This document shows positions 32,519-44,431 of a stretch of DNA of 64,000 bases, piece by piece. The stretch is from Gambelia wislizenii (Eukaryota > Chordata > Lepidosauria > Squamata > Crotaphytidae). The notes beneath the pieces were generated by a model. The model saw nothing but the letters and a program-made list of their open reading frames with translations, made no database searches and had not been told where the DNA came from. Numbering within the stretch: position 1 is the first letter of the stretch; every line of letters starts with the position of its first letter. The stretch is from the NCBI GenBank assembly GCA_030847615.1, contig JAUMIR010000004.1, positions 75,547,001-75,611,000 of the forward strand, read 5' to 3'. The translations under genes were made by a program, and so were the position numbers.

Positions 32519-32720
32519 CCTGGCCTGAGCTGGACGGGGGCGACTCGGAGAGGTCCCTTCGCGGAGTAAAGCTGGACAGCGCCGCAGGTATGGAACCCCC
32601 AGCCCCGGCCCCCCCATCCTGAGCGGGATCCCCAGGCCGCGAGGTTGGCCATCACCTTCCTGGCCCCGGGGAGCCCGGTCCAGAGTGTGCCCCCCCCCGG
32701 CCTCCTCCTCCTCCTCCGCC
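32150..32720 (+). promoter_or_regulatory. FRS3: CpG island, likely FRS3 promoter and first noncoding exon
   Basis: CpG-dense block with CGCCCGCCCC, a (CGG)8 tract and a donor GCCGCAG|GTATGG whose GT is at 32588-32589. This is the nearest island upstream of the FRS3 start exon on the same strand, and its donor would splice across about 11.8 kb to the acceptor at 44341-44342. Open frames through it are GC-driven and contain no FRS3 sequence, so the exon would be 5' UTR. The assignment is inference from position and splice signal; the transcription start is not visible. Confidence 0.6.
32491..32514. repeat. (CGG)8 trinucleotide tract
   Basis: Eight uninterrupted CGG units about 70 bp upstream of the putative first donor, hence probably in 5' UTR. 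Confidence 0.95.
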
Positions 32721-34072
32721 TCCTCCTCCGGCCTCCTTTCCATCATCACTCCAGACAAACGCCACCGACCCAGGGCAGCTCCCCTCTCTGCTGCTGCTGC
32801 TGCTTCTCTAACCGCCCCATTAAAAAAAGAGGAGAAAGGGGAATTAAGAAATGTAGCAGCACCTTGGACAGATGATGATGATTTAGCATGAGCTTTGGTG
32901 GATATCAATCCCCTTCCTCAGAGGCAATACAGAGTGAGATAAAAGCCTCAGGTTATTAAGTGTCTTTATCCAATTGTGGGAATGGAGAGAATGGAACAGG
33001 GTCCAGAAAGATGCACATCGTGACCCTCGCCCCAGTTCACCTTTTCTCCTGGTATCTTCCCAGTCTCCATCCTTAGGGCCACAGCACCCCCTGCCATTCA
33101 TTTCCCAGTATTCATTTTATTCTGATTATTCGGCCATTGATCTGTGGTTCATGATCTTTCTCCTCCAACCCCCACCCCCGCTCCAGGAGCATATATTTTC
33201 AGACATTCTCACCTGCAGCCTCACAAAGGATTGCCTTTAATTAACCATCTTCATCACTTTGTCACTGCAATTTTTAAATGGCATTTCCCCCTATTGCTTT
33301 ACCTACTAAGTATACACACAGTCGGCCAGTGCCTAATTTCGTGCGAGTACTGATGAATCACCAGTGCTAGCCTGTTCTGTGTGCTGTAACTCTCCATGGG
33401 CCTCGCTCTGTTGCCCTAGCTGTAGTAAACACATTTTCAGGATGGAGCCTCTTTTCCAGACAAAACACTGAGAATAGTTTCACATGTAAGAGGTTATGCA
33501 AAGGACACATCCAGTCTGCTCAGGATAGAACCATGTTTAGGATGTTTTGCATTTTTCTTCATTCCAATTCCTTAGCAGACTTTTACTGATGGAAAAGCTT
33601 TGCTTATTGTTCCAGATCTCAGATTGTTTTATGGAAGGCAACTTGTGTTTAGAAGTTTTCTGTAGATTGTACTGATAAACATGCCAGAAGTTTGGGTTCA
33701 GAAGAAACTGGCCCAGCAATTTCTAAATTGTCAAGGGGTTAATGGATCAGAGCTAAAGATAATATTTTAAATCTGTGAATGCCAGCATCAGGTTGTTGTG
33801 GTTTTTTAAAGCCACTTTTTAATTTTTAAGTGGCAGCTTCTTAAGTCATCATGAGATTTTTGTATCCCTGGATACAAGGTACAGTGGTTTAAAGTGTGAT
33901 GAGGGAGGGGGATTAACTTCAGTTAAAGGAGAGTATCAGACGCTCTAAATATGGCATTATCACGACACAAGGAGATCACTAAGGGGCTTCTTTTTCAGAC
34001 GTTGTTCCCCTCTCATTATGTTCCCATTCGGCTGTCATTAAACCAGCACTGCTTTTTATTGACGGGCTAAGC
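32721..34072. other. FRS3 putative intron 1, start
   Basis: Pyrimidine-rich (CTCCTC) and CTGCTG tracts follow the island to about 32800. Beyond that no exon or repeat end is recognised. Confidence 0.45.
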
Positions 34073-34411
34073 CAGTGATGGGCAACCTTGTGAGCTTGGT
34101 GTGTCAGACTTCGCCAAAAAACTGAGCATAACTCGGGTGGTGTGTCACTTTGAGGAAAAAACTTTAGGGAGGCAGGGGGTGGAGGAAATGGTTACCGGGG
34201 CTCCGAAGCCCCAATCGCCACTTTAGGGAGGGTGGGTGGTGGTGGACGAAAATGGCAACTGGGGCCTCAAAGCCCCGATCGCCACTTTAGGGAGGCGGTG
34301 TGTGTGTGTGGAACATCCTTTTCGGCACGCGGGTGCCTCAGTGGCCGCGTGTCATCAAAAATGGCTACGCGTGTCAGTGCTGACACACGTGTCATAGGTT
34401 CGCCATCACTG
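34073..34411. mobile_element. hAT-type MITE
   Basis: 339 bp beginning CAGTGATGGGCAACCTT and ending GGTTCGCCATCACTG, with perfect 8-bp target duplications GGCTAAGC (34065-34072 and 34412-34419). The core holds about three copies of a CTTTAGGGAGG...GGGGCTTCAAAGCCCC-like unit and a paired GTGTCAG/CTGACAC end zone. The ends are those of a widespread vertebrate hAT MITE. Confidence 0.92.
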
Positions 34412-34419
34412 GGCTAAGC

Positions 34420-36612
34420 TGTCAATAGATCCCTGTTCTGTTTCTGTAATGGAATGTCCTGCAACTGAAAATGTGCCCCGTTATGCTGGCATGATGCCAG
34501 CATCAATGGGAGGTCCGTGCCAGAATACTTCCGGGTAAGATTGGGACATCTAGGTAAGTGACACACTTTTTTGTACCCTCCCTGGGTTACTTGTTAAGTT
34601 TTAAGTTTGTTTTGGTGCTTAGTGTCACTTTTACTGTTGTATTTTGCTTTCTATTTTTGAATTTCCTGCGCTCTTGTCTTCTCGTGAGAGCAGCTGGGAT
34701 TTCAATCCAGGAAGTGAAAGGAGCTCCATTTGAGCTCCATTCACTCCTGGGCTGCCCTGCCAAGGGAATGAGCCACGATTAAGGTAGGTGTGAAAACTTA
34801 AATTTTTGGCATTACAGGGGCGGGAGAGGAGATTGCGAGACAGGAACGCTTTTTTTGTTCCTGTCTGATAATCTCCTTAAAGTCCTAAATTGGATTCAGT
34901 TGAAAACAGTTCAAGTTCTTTATTAGTTTATTTATTAATTGAATTGTTTGAGACCACTAATCTCTGACATGGTCCATATTGTCATCTACTTGCATTCGCA
35001 GATGCAGTGACCAGCAGTTTCAGAGTTAAACAGAAAACTTTATTGGCACAGTAATCCAAGAAGCATATCATGCATGCTTGTTGCTCAGAATTCAAACTCA
35101 CAAGGCAGACAGTATACAGTACTAAAAGAAGTTTGCAATCTAGGAAATCCAGCGGGCTACAAAGCTGTTGGTTAACCGTCATACCCTGATTCTTTCTTCC
35201 CAGACATTAGTGCATCCCCCTTTTCTCAGACAACTTTCTGCAGCTGCCAGCCAGCTTATTTCCTCATTCCACACTGACTGGTATACTCCCTACTCCATGG
35301 CACTGCTTAGCCAGTACAAACAAAATGAAAACACAATTAACCGCAAAGTTATAGCAAGGTAGCACAACACAAAAATGGCAAAAATAGGCACCACCAGGGA
35401 CCAATCCTGGTACATATACTCAATGGCCTTTGGTTTTATGTTGTGCAGTCCTACTGACACCATCTATAGACATATCACAGCTAGGAAGATGGCTAGCAAG
35501 GCTTGTAGGAATTAGTGCTTTTGTGTTAGAGGAATCATAATAGGAACAAGGATCAGTTAGAACCTGCTGTCCTCCAGATGCCTCAGGATGTTGAAATTTG
35601 TAATTTGTGGTGGGCAAATTAGGTTGAGTAAGGCACTATTAAGAGAGCATGATGTTCTTGTGACAAAAAATGTGAATGAATTAAAGAATAGCTTGGTGCT
35701 ATAGTTGCCCTCTGAAGAATAGGGTGGAAAAGGTAGAGATTTTCATTGATTGCTTTGGTGAAAATGCTTTTAATGGCAGCAAAATATTTTAGTGTATGGC
35801 TTTATATGTATTTTTCAAATTTGAAGGCACTTGAATAGGCAGATGAGGATCCATCTAGTTTTAGCTATGTACTGTATAATACCTCATATATTTTAGCTAT
35901 TTTAACTTACAATACATATTTCAATTAGCAGTTCTTTCCTTTTTCAAGTGCTTTTCGCTCCCTTGAATTTCAGAAATGGGGAAGGTGTCCAAATAAAACA
36001 CCCACCCACCCATACATGCATACACACACTTATGTTGGTTTATTAGTAACTTTTCAGGTTAGTTGGTATTTCAGCAGTGTTTTATCTGCCATCAAGATGA
36101 TTTCACTTGCAGTCCAATATATAACAGCAAAATGCCAGTAAGGCTACTTGAGTGCATAATCCTCTGTATAGGGATTATTAACAACATGCTGTAAGTAATA
36201 GGTACTGCAGGGTATGAAAGCCAAGTGAAATACTGTCAAATGGAATCAATGTCCTATATATTGCTGTCAATGATATTCAGGCATTTGAAAATGAGCACAA
36301 GTTAGTGATCCCCTAATTGGGCATTAAATTTAACTGGGCCAGTTTGTGATGCCAGAAAATCAATTGCATTTGAAAACAGAACTATTATTTACTTTGGATC
36401 TAGTTAATTGTACCATACCTTTCCAGAGCAACTAATCAAATGTAGCTTTTGAATGTTTAGCAAGTAGAAAGTCATCTTCTTCCATCAGAAAACTGATACA
36501 GAGCTGTTCCATGTTCACTCAGAAGGGTATGTAACCTGTGACAACTCAATAAGTTTTTAAGAAAAAAATAAAAAATGTTTATACAAAGTGTGACACGCAG
36601 TGCAATCCTATA
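34420..36612. other. Unassigned intronic sequence
   Basis: No exon or RNA gene identified. 34980-35420 is moderately GC-balanced with TTTATTGGCACAG-like sequence that could be an old retroelement, but I see no ends. The remainder is AT-rich. Confidence 0.4.
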
Positions 36613-36824
36613 CAGTACAACCCCCTTACCCACGGTACCACTATATGTGGTTTCACTTACCCATATCTGAAAAAATATGTCCTCTCTAGGCATTTCTAGG
36701 TCCTCCAGTGTGATTCTATGGTATGCTTTGGCTGGAAGTTGTTCATTTCACCAGAGTTCTCTATTATCTGCATTTCTGTGGTAAGTCTGGGAATGTATCA
36801 CCTGTGGATACAAGGGTTGTACTG
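36613..36824. mobile_element. Tigger-like MITE
   Basis: The left CAGTACAACCCCCTTACCC and the right GGATACAAGGGTTGTACTG ends are inverted and flanked by TA. The core shares CCTCTCTAGGCATTTCTAGG with the copy at 21526. Confidence 0.82.
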
Positions 36825-37719
36825 TACATATCAATTCAGAAGCAAGCCATATTAAATCCAGTGGAACTTACTCACAGGTAGATGTGTAGCATTTCAGCTT
36901 TAGAGTACAATTCTGTGGATGTTTTTTCAAAAGTCAGTCTTACTGAGTTCAGTACAACTTACTCCTGTGAATAGGATTGTACCTTAAATACACTTTTTAT
37001 TGTGGATGAGTAAGTGAGTGAGACTTCTTTTTAACAGTGTAAGTGACACGTCTTCATCTAGTGTGGGACTTCGAGAAAATTCACCTTTTGATAATTTTGA
37101 TGGATACATTGCAAAGGCCAGGGGCTGAAGGCAGTAAATATAATTAACTGAGTCAGTTGTTGTTCAGTGTTTTCCCTTCAGAATAATATATTTATATTTG
37201 TATGTACCTTAAGCATACAAAAATGCAGCTTCTTTCCCAAGAAATATTAAATCTTATACAGTATTCAGAATGATTTCTAGAAGGTTAGTTTGCACAGATG
37301 TACTTATGTTTATATATTATTTTTGTTTCAAGGCTCAGATTTTCAAAGCATTTGTATATACAGTATTCTTAAGAAATGGAATGTCCTAAGGCAAGAAAGT
37401 AAGAGAGTCAAAACAGACATAGCTACAGAGATTGGGTATCAGTGGATGTAAAGCTAAGATAGAGGTAATAACCAAAGGGAGACAGATAATTGTGCAGGGA
37501 ACTGAAGTTCTGTTAACATGATCAATGGAGGCCTCACACATTATGATTTTTATGGGCAAAAGTAGATCTGCTTAGCACAATTAATATCTATTAGCCATAT
37601 ATTTATTGCTGTAATGTGTTGAGGAGTTGGAACCATTTGTTCCCCTCTTCAACATGCGATTTTAACCACAGATTGCTACATTTTTAGGAATTCGGGGGCA
37701 ATTCCTGAATTTGTGTTCT
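36825..37719. other. Unassigned intronic sequence
   Basis: 36840-36990 carries an old interspersed repeat framework (CAGTGGAACTTACTC, GAATAGGATTGTACC). The rest is AT-rich with no features. Confidence 0.45.
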
Positions 37720-38535
37720 GGAAGAGTTTATTTCTGCCCTTTCGCCTGCATCTGTGGCTGGCATCTTCAGAGAATGGTTGGGTGGGAGTGTGTGTGGGGT
37801 TTATATACTGTGAACCCCTGTTGGGGAGGATATGTAAATTTATGTATTTGAATGGCTAGTTTCTGGGTGGAGATATGCAAGGAGGACTAGTGTCTGTTTG
37901 GCTAATGGTTGGTTGATGGTCCATTATCTGTTGGAAATCCCCCTGTCCCTGGGTGGAGTTCATTTGCAAGTGTTGAATTTTGATTTTAATGTGAAGTTCA
38001 AGGTTTTCACGGCCAGCTGGCTGCCACAGATGCAGGAGAAACATCAGAAAGAAACTATTTCAGAACATGGCCTTACAGCTTGGAAAAAACCCAAGGAAAA
38101 TCTTTTAATTTTAGTGTTTTTCAGGACTGGAAGCCAGATTTGGTTTACTTTTAGGGTTTTTCTTTCCTGTTGAAGTTGTCCAGGTGTTTGTGGATTTCAA
38201 TAGCTTCTCTGTGCTTTCTGACATGATAGTTGTTGGCCTGGTCCGGAATTTCAGTGTTTTTAAATACCATTTTGTGTCCAAGTTGGTTTATAACATGTTC
38301 TGCTACTGCTGATTTTTCTGGCTGGCCCAATCTGCAGTGTCTCTCATGTTCCTTGATTGATGTATGCACACTGTGTTTAGTGGTCCCTATGTAAACTTAT
38401 CCACAGCTGCATGGTATCAATGCACACAGATGCAGGCGAAATGTCAGAAATAAACTCTTCCAGAAGATGGCCTCGCAGCCGGAAAAAAAACCAAGGAAAA
38501 TCTATTGATGCCAGCCGTGAAAGCCTTCGACTTCA
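37720..38535 (-). mobile_element. Penelope-like element with inverted terminal-repeat pieces
   Basis: The reverse-strand GIY-YIG end (NTEIPDQANNYHVRKHREAIEIHKHLDNFN; HTSIKEHERHCRLGQPEKS) lies at 38151-38400. The 3' non-coding part continues left to the terminal core GCATCTGTGGCTGGCATCTT at about 37748-37767. Two plus-oriented terminal-repeat pieces break this order: 37993-38105 inside the 3' part, and 38420-38535 at the right edge, ending CGTGAAAGCCTTCGACTTC. Inactive composite. Confidence 0.85.
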
Positions 38536-38867
38536 AATTCGGCAAATTTCTAACAAACTTTACACTCAAATGTAAAGCTGCTCAGAGTTTTCTCTAGGTT
38601 TACCATATTATCATACTTAGTAACAGTGAGTGTTTTAAATGAAGCCACTGCTCAGTTCTAGCTTTTCCTACACCTAACAGAATCTGTACTTTGTGATCCT
38701 GTAAATCCAGAGACAAGAGAGCCGTCTTGAGTATCGCTTTCATTTATCTTCTGCTTGCTGGCCATGTAATTGTTTGGAATCTGATTGGGCCAGTGTTAGT
38801 GAACCCTACTTTCAGTTTTTGTACTTAGAATTAGTGAAATGCAGTATGCAGGGGGGAAGTCCTAAAT

Positions 38868-39075
38868 ACCCTAAAGTCATTAGATCCCATCTGATCTTGG
38901 AAGCTAAACAGGGTCAGCTCTGTTGAATGGGTAACTGCCAACGAATACCAGGCTATATTTCAGAGGAACTGGTAAAACCATCTCTGAGTATTCCTTGCCT
39001 ATGAAATTTATGGGATTGCTATAAGTTGACAGGTAACTTGAAGGCGCATACACACACACACACACACACACATTC
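38868..39075 (+). mobile_element. 5S rRNA-derived SINE
   Basis: 5S-like CATCTGATCTTGGAAGCTAA and CAGGGTCAGCTCTG head, body CAGAGGAACTGGTAAAACC, and BovB-like tail GGGATTGCTATAAGTTGACAGG, followed by a (CA)n run at about 39051-39071. Confidence 0.87.
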
Positions 39076-39894
39076 TATAGAGAGGAAAGCAAGGTTACTA
39101 TACAGTTAGCAGGTGTCAAAGACATATTTGATGTCTTCAGTAAAGCACATCACTATTTGTTCAACTTGCGTATCACCTCTTGGGAACTTTAGCAGATAGA
39201 GGGAGCAGCTGTTGCAGGGCACATATGAGGGGAAAAAAATAAAATATTTTTGCAGCCATAAGAAATTGAGATAAACTTCATAAATGAGAATAGTTTCAAT
39301 TTCACTCCCTTATACGAACTGCTTATGAGATATGTTATATGCTGTTTTATATAGAGGACTGGTTTGTGTATTTGCAAGAGATTGACAGATTGTTGTTCCG
39401 AGAATCTCTCAAAATGAAAGTGGACAAACCTCCCTCTGCAGATGGGAATTCTTAATCTGTAGGAGTGAGAGGTTAGCTTTATCTTTGGAACATGTGGTTT
39501 AAAACTTTACTGCAAACTTGATTGCATTTCCTATTAGATTGTTCAGTGTTTCAACCATATCTCTATTTTGCCCGCTTTGGGATCTCTTGTCCTTGGCCAC
39601 AGCGATGTTGTTTGTCATTGTGATGAAGGAATTCATTGTAAATTTCAAAATGATAACATTGCAAATAGATGTGCAAAAGCCTGTCATTAAGTAGTACTAC
39701 AGTACTTGGTTTTTAAATAATTTCCCATTTGCTTCAGCATCTGCTCCATGTGGTTATAAACTGTGTGCATTAGGCCTTTCTGCCTATGAGTTCTTAGGCA
39801 GGAAAATTTCAAAGACCTTTATTGAAACATCACAGTTTGGAATCTCCTGTCCTTACACTGATTTTCAGCTAAACTGAATCAAGCATATTTCATA
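39076..39894. other. Unassigned intronic sequence
   Basis: AT-rich; no exon or repeat end recognised. Confidence 0.45.
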
Positions 39895-40119
39895 CAGTTG
39901 GTCCTCTGTATCTATGACGTCTACATCCACAGATTCCACCCATCTACAGCTTGAATTTTTTTTTTAATCCAAAAAGCAAACCTTGATTTTGCCATAGTGG
40001 GACCATTATGTCATAATGACACTTTTGCCATTGTATATAATGTGACTTGAGCATCCACAGAGTTTGGTATCCATGGGGGGCCCTTGAACCAAACTCCAGC
40101 AGATACCAAGGACGCACTG
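39895..40119. mobile_element. Tigger-like MITE
   Basis: The left CAGTTGGTCCTCTGTATC and the right GATACCAAGGACGCACTG ends are inverted and next to TA. The body has TTGAGCATCCACAGAGTTTGG and CCCTTGAACCAAACTCC, as in related MITEs. Confidence 0.82.
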
Positions 40120-43100
40120 TATTATACAGAATTAAAGAGTTAACTAACAACATTATTTGCTTAGTTAAAGGAAAAGGAAGCTACCCCAAGAAAAAATGTT
40201 GTGGTTTCAAGTGTAAAAAAATTGGAGTGCTGTAGAGTTATGGATGGTATGGAATTTTTGGAAGCAAAGTTTATCCTGTATAAGTAAAGAAAGGGGGAAA
40301 GTTTGAAGTCTAATGTCTGCTGCCCGAAGATGTGATACAAATGTAATTCTGGCTACCTGCAAATTAGGGTTTGCAGATTGGTAGCCTGACTTGTAAATGT
40401 GTGCTCCCTTTATCCCCTCTTTATGTGGGAATTTTTCTCTCTTCCCAAAATGAACAGTGATTTCACATAGATGTTGTGGTTTCCTTGTAAACCAGAGATT
40501 TTTGGCACAGTTTGAAGCTGATTTGCAAAGCATTGTTAAGAGAACATAGATTTTGTTAGTACTGTACAATGTAGCATAGAACCGTTGTTAACACTGGGAA
40601 AGAAAAGAGGACATTACTGTGGAAGGGGTGCATTTCCCTGATTTGCAATCAGAATTTTGCAAGTAGCAAGTGTTACATTTTGCACCAGGCAAAAGTGCTT
40701 GAAGACTGATCCAAGTGCATCTTAAATGCACAGGGAACTATTAATGTTAGTTATGTAGTTGGTATAACCACAAAACATAATCATTGGTATCTGTAATTTT
40801 ATGTTACTATCTTCTGCTTGAGGATGCTACCTTGACTTAAGAAGGTTTAGTTGGATGTATGTTAATGTTAGGCCTCCCCCTCACAATGCAGAGTAGACAG
40901 CTTTCTGACCTTTAATATAAGGTTCTGAAACAACTTGAAATTTTAAACAAAAATGTATTTTTGATACCTCTGGTTATCTTTTAATTATTGTTGAACAGAA
41001 GTGAATGAAAGGAACTAAATCTGTTCAAAGGAGTCACTGATATTTTGTTTGAAATTTCCTTAATATGTCACAATTCCACATCTTCCATCTTAGATTAACA
41101 TTAACCCATACTCGATGTGCTGGTGTACACATTGCCATTGTGAAAGTATTCTGAGTCACATTAAGGGTATAATTTTAAGGGCTTTTCTGCCAAATACCTA
41201 GTGATGTTTATTGTATATTAATTGGTTACAGAATGTTGGGCACTTCAGGCCTGTGCAAAGGAACTGTAATTTATAGCCAAGCTGGAGACAGCAGAAAAAA
41301 CAGCCAGCAAAAACATGGAAGACAGGTGAGCTTCAAGAGGTTTGACATGCAGATACTGTTCCTGTTGAAAGTCCAGGAAGCTATAGGTTTGTTAGTTCAC
41401 TTTCCATTTTAAAGGTGTTTAAACCAGTCACTTCACCAAGAGCAGTAAGTTTTTTCAGCCACAGCCAGGGAATATTAAAAATTGATACAGAATTTTCTGG
41501 GATCCACAGTATGAGAAGATTTTAAAATTATGATTGATAAACAGCTAAATGATCTGAAGATTCTCTTCAGACCTCAAAGAAATGGTTGTTTCTTCAAGAT
41601 GCCCTGTCTTTAAAGTCTCACTTTACTAATTCACTTGGTTATTGCTCATTTATTTCATGGCCCACCAAATCCCATGCCAGTCTGCTGTGTGTGTATTTCT
41701 TATCTCTCAGATATAATTGGCATACTTTTCAATTTGTGGCTTTCAAATCAACTTCACTGACAAAGAACCTCTGCAAAAGATTCTAAAGAGCTTTCCAGGG
41801 TAGAGCCTTAATTCATACATTAATTCATTCATTTCATACATTACATTGGAGAAGTCTCATAGTCCTCACAGTTAATGCATGTACACTGAGAGTATGTTCT
41901 AAAACACATGCAGCACATATGTCTGAAGTTGTATGTTGCATTGTACATTGCCAAATCTACTTTAGCATTTCAGGTTGGATTACATAATCACATTAATAGA
42001 TCTGAATGGTTATAACCTTTTGATTCAAGGCCTCTGGCTATAAGGAGCACTCCTATAGAAAGTACGTGGGGCTTCAAAAGTGGTCAGTCTCTGTGAAAGG
42101 CTATAGCTACATTCTTCTCAGTTTTGCTGGGGGAGCTTGTATTTCCATCTGTGCACCCAAGTAAAGAAAGACATGAATCAGGCTGTAACAGTACAATTCT
42201 GTGCATGTCTATGCAGAAATAAGACCTGTTTAGTTTTGGTTAATTTACTTACAAGGAAGCTCACATATGATTGCAGCCTACATCACTACATAGCTAACCT
42301 ACTGCAATTTTAAGGGGTTAAATGTATTTTTTAAAATAGAAATGGAAATGTTCTATTTTGTCAGAAACCATCCTCAAATCAATATAAGAAAAATGTCTTT
42401 TAATTTTTTTTAATGTACTGTACTCTTTTCCCCATTTAAGTAGCCAGATATGGTCAGGTAATTGTAATGTTTATTAGAGTTATGTTTATTAATTGTTATG
42501 TTTGTTAGTAGTAAGGAAGATACTAAGTTAATTACAAAAATGGTTCATTTAATAGTTTCATAGCAGTTAACTGAATTTTAAACCATTTTGATTGACTCTT
42601 TTACAAACAGTGTCCAAATAGAAATAAATGTGAACAGTACTCAAGGAATATAACAGTTGTTAGCTTCCCCCCCAACCTCCAGTGATAGCCTATGTAGGTA
42701 AAAACCCAGTAATTCTTACTTAGTAACTCTACAAGAGCGATTTGTTCTTGAACGCACATATGGCTATTACAGGGTGTCTGTTCCTAAACAATATGAGTGA
42801 AGGCTTACCCCTACAGGAGAAGGGATCAGGGAGCCCTCGTGTCCAACTTTCTTTGTGGATGATATCATAGTACAGTAACCATTTAAAAAAGCTTTCTCAT
42901 TTTAATTCCTTCATGGAATTAAAATAAATCAATTCATTAGTATCTCATCCCAGCATAAAACTTACTCTGCGTGTAAATCTTTCCTTGTGTTTTTGGTTTT
43001 CCCTGTGGAAAACAGAATTAATCCAGAACACTGTAAAATATTAAAAGTGACATTTCTCCAAATCCAAGGCTGTATTTCTGCCTCTTTTTTTCACAAAGAT

Positions 43101-43654
43101 AAACTTGTATGCATGATGGTACAGATTTTTGATTTGAAATCCTGAAGAAAAGAATGATGATTTTTTTAAAAAAGTTGCTAGTCTTTGGGACTATAGCCTT
43201 TTGAATGCCAAATGTTGCATTTTCATTCTGTTTCTGTTGACTCTCTCATCAGGTGAAAGATGACATGGTTTCTATGATGGTGTAGGTGTCTTCTTGACAT
43301 CCTGGTTACCATGACACCCAGCAGAGGTCTGTGGGGAAAGAAGTGGGAATTCCTCCCTTCCCCATAGAAACTACTAGCAGCCATGGCTGGGTAAGGTTTA
43401 AATAAGGTATGAAAATTCCAGAAATGTTACTGTCCCTTCTTAATGTTTTACCTCTGAAATCCTGCCATAGGGGCTGATGAAAAAACCCTTAAGAAGTCAT
43501 AAACAGACCAAGCAATTAAATTTTACAAGAATAATTGAGTAATTTTTTTTTAGTCATCATCTTTTGCCCTTTCATTATTTTTTCTCAACACTGATAGAAA
43601 ATGAGCAGTCCTCAGTTTAAAAATAATTACAATTGATAATCAATTTCCCTTTTT
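40120..43654. other. Large unassigned part of putative FRS3 intron 1
   Basis: About 3.5 kb, AT-rich, with no confident exon. 42190-42290 carries the old repeat framework also at 22805 and 52545. This is the longest stretch here without a recognisable transposon, so a conserved non-coding element could hide in it. Confidence 0.4.
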
Positions 43655-44191
43655 GGGCTCATCTACCTGAGCCAGGATATACTGGCTCCCCACTGGCATA
43701 TCCTGGCTGGAGATTAGGCCCGTTACTCCCCATTCCCTCTATGGAATGAGAGGAAGTCCAGATGGGCACACCGGCCCATCGCTACAGCCATTGCTGCCGC
43801 CATCTCCTTCACTGTCTCTGAAGGCAGGAAACCAGCCCACAACATGTTACCAAGGCTCCCTGCATGAGACCAGCCTTGGTCAAATGCTCTGGGACTCCTT
43901 CCTGCCTTCCAGGAGATCGAGGCAAATGGGCCACTGCAGCAAGGGCTGGCCTGCCGGGATGGGTTCCTGTGGTCTTGCGGGTCTCAATCCGTTCTCTCCC
44001 AGCAGGAATGGATTACACCAGGTATTATTTTAGAATGCTTTATCAGGCCCTATCCTGTCTTCTCCCCGTATCTGCCCCAGGGGTGGTGAGGACTACTCGG
44101 GGGCAGAATGGGGCAAAAGCCCTGCGTTGTCAGGATTTCAGAGCTCTAAGACTGGGACAGGATGGAGTATTTTCCCCATCTAGACAAGGCC
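43655..44191. mobile_element. Inverted-repeat element related to GGGCTTGTCTA family
   Basis: The left GGGCTCATCTACCTG and the right end (reverse complement GGCCTTGTCTAGATGG) are inverted. The GC-rich core (about 43750-44160) has inverted CAGGATATACTGG / GGATATACTGGC-like segments. Its open frames (43746-44033, 43864-44256) are short and motif-free. The target duplication is unclear (TTT versus TAA). Confidence 0.5.
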
Positions 44192-44342
44192 TAAGCCACT
44201 CTGTTGCTGCTCACTTTGTCTGCTTTTCCTTGCTCCCCCATACAATTGAATTTTGAAACATTTGCAAGCTTTTCGTAAGAGGAGATGGCCTCTGTTTTAT
44301 TCTTCAGGCTTCAAAATACTGTTTTCCCTCCTTGTATTCTAG

Positions 44343-44431
44343 GACTTGTCCTGTGTGTTGACATTATGGGGACTTGTTGTAGCTGCCCATGTAAAGACAG
44401 GGTTCCAGACAACCACCCCACCAAATTTAAG
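44343..44431 (+). CDS. FRS3: FRS3 coding exon 1 (start exon)
   Basis: Acceptor TTTTCCCTCCTTGTATTCTAG precedes 44343. There are 23 nt of 5' UTR, then ATG at 44366. It encodes residues 1-22 (MGTCCSCPCKDRVPDNHPTK then FK), and donor AAG|GTAACT is at 44432, phase 0. This exon carries the myristoylation signal. Confidence 0.95.

Noticed and set aside
32038..32908. Protein-coding first exon in the FRS3 island
   Set aside because: Frames are proline/alanine/arginine-rich from GC content; FRS3 translation starts with MGTCCSC at 44366, as the family requires.
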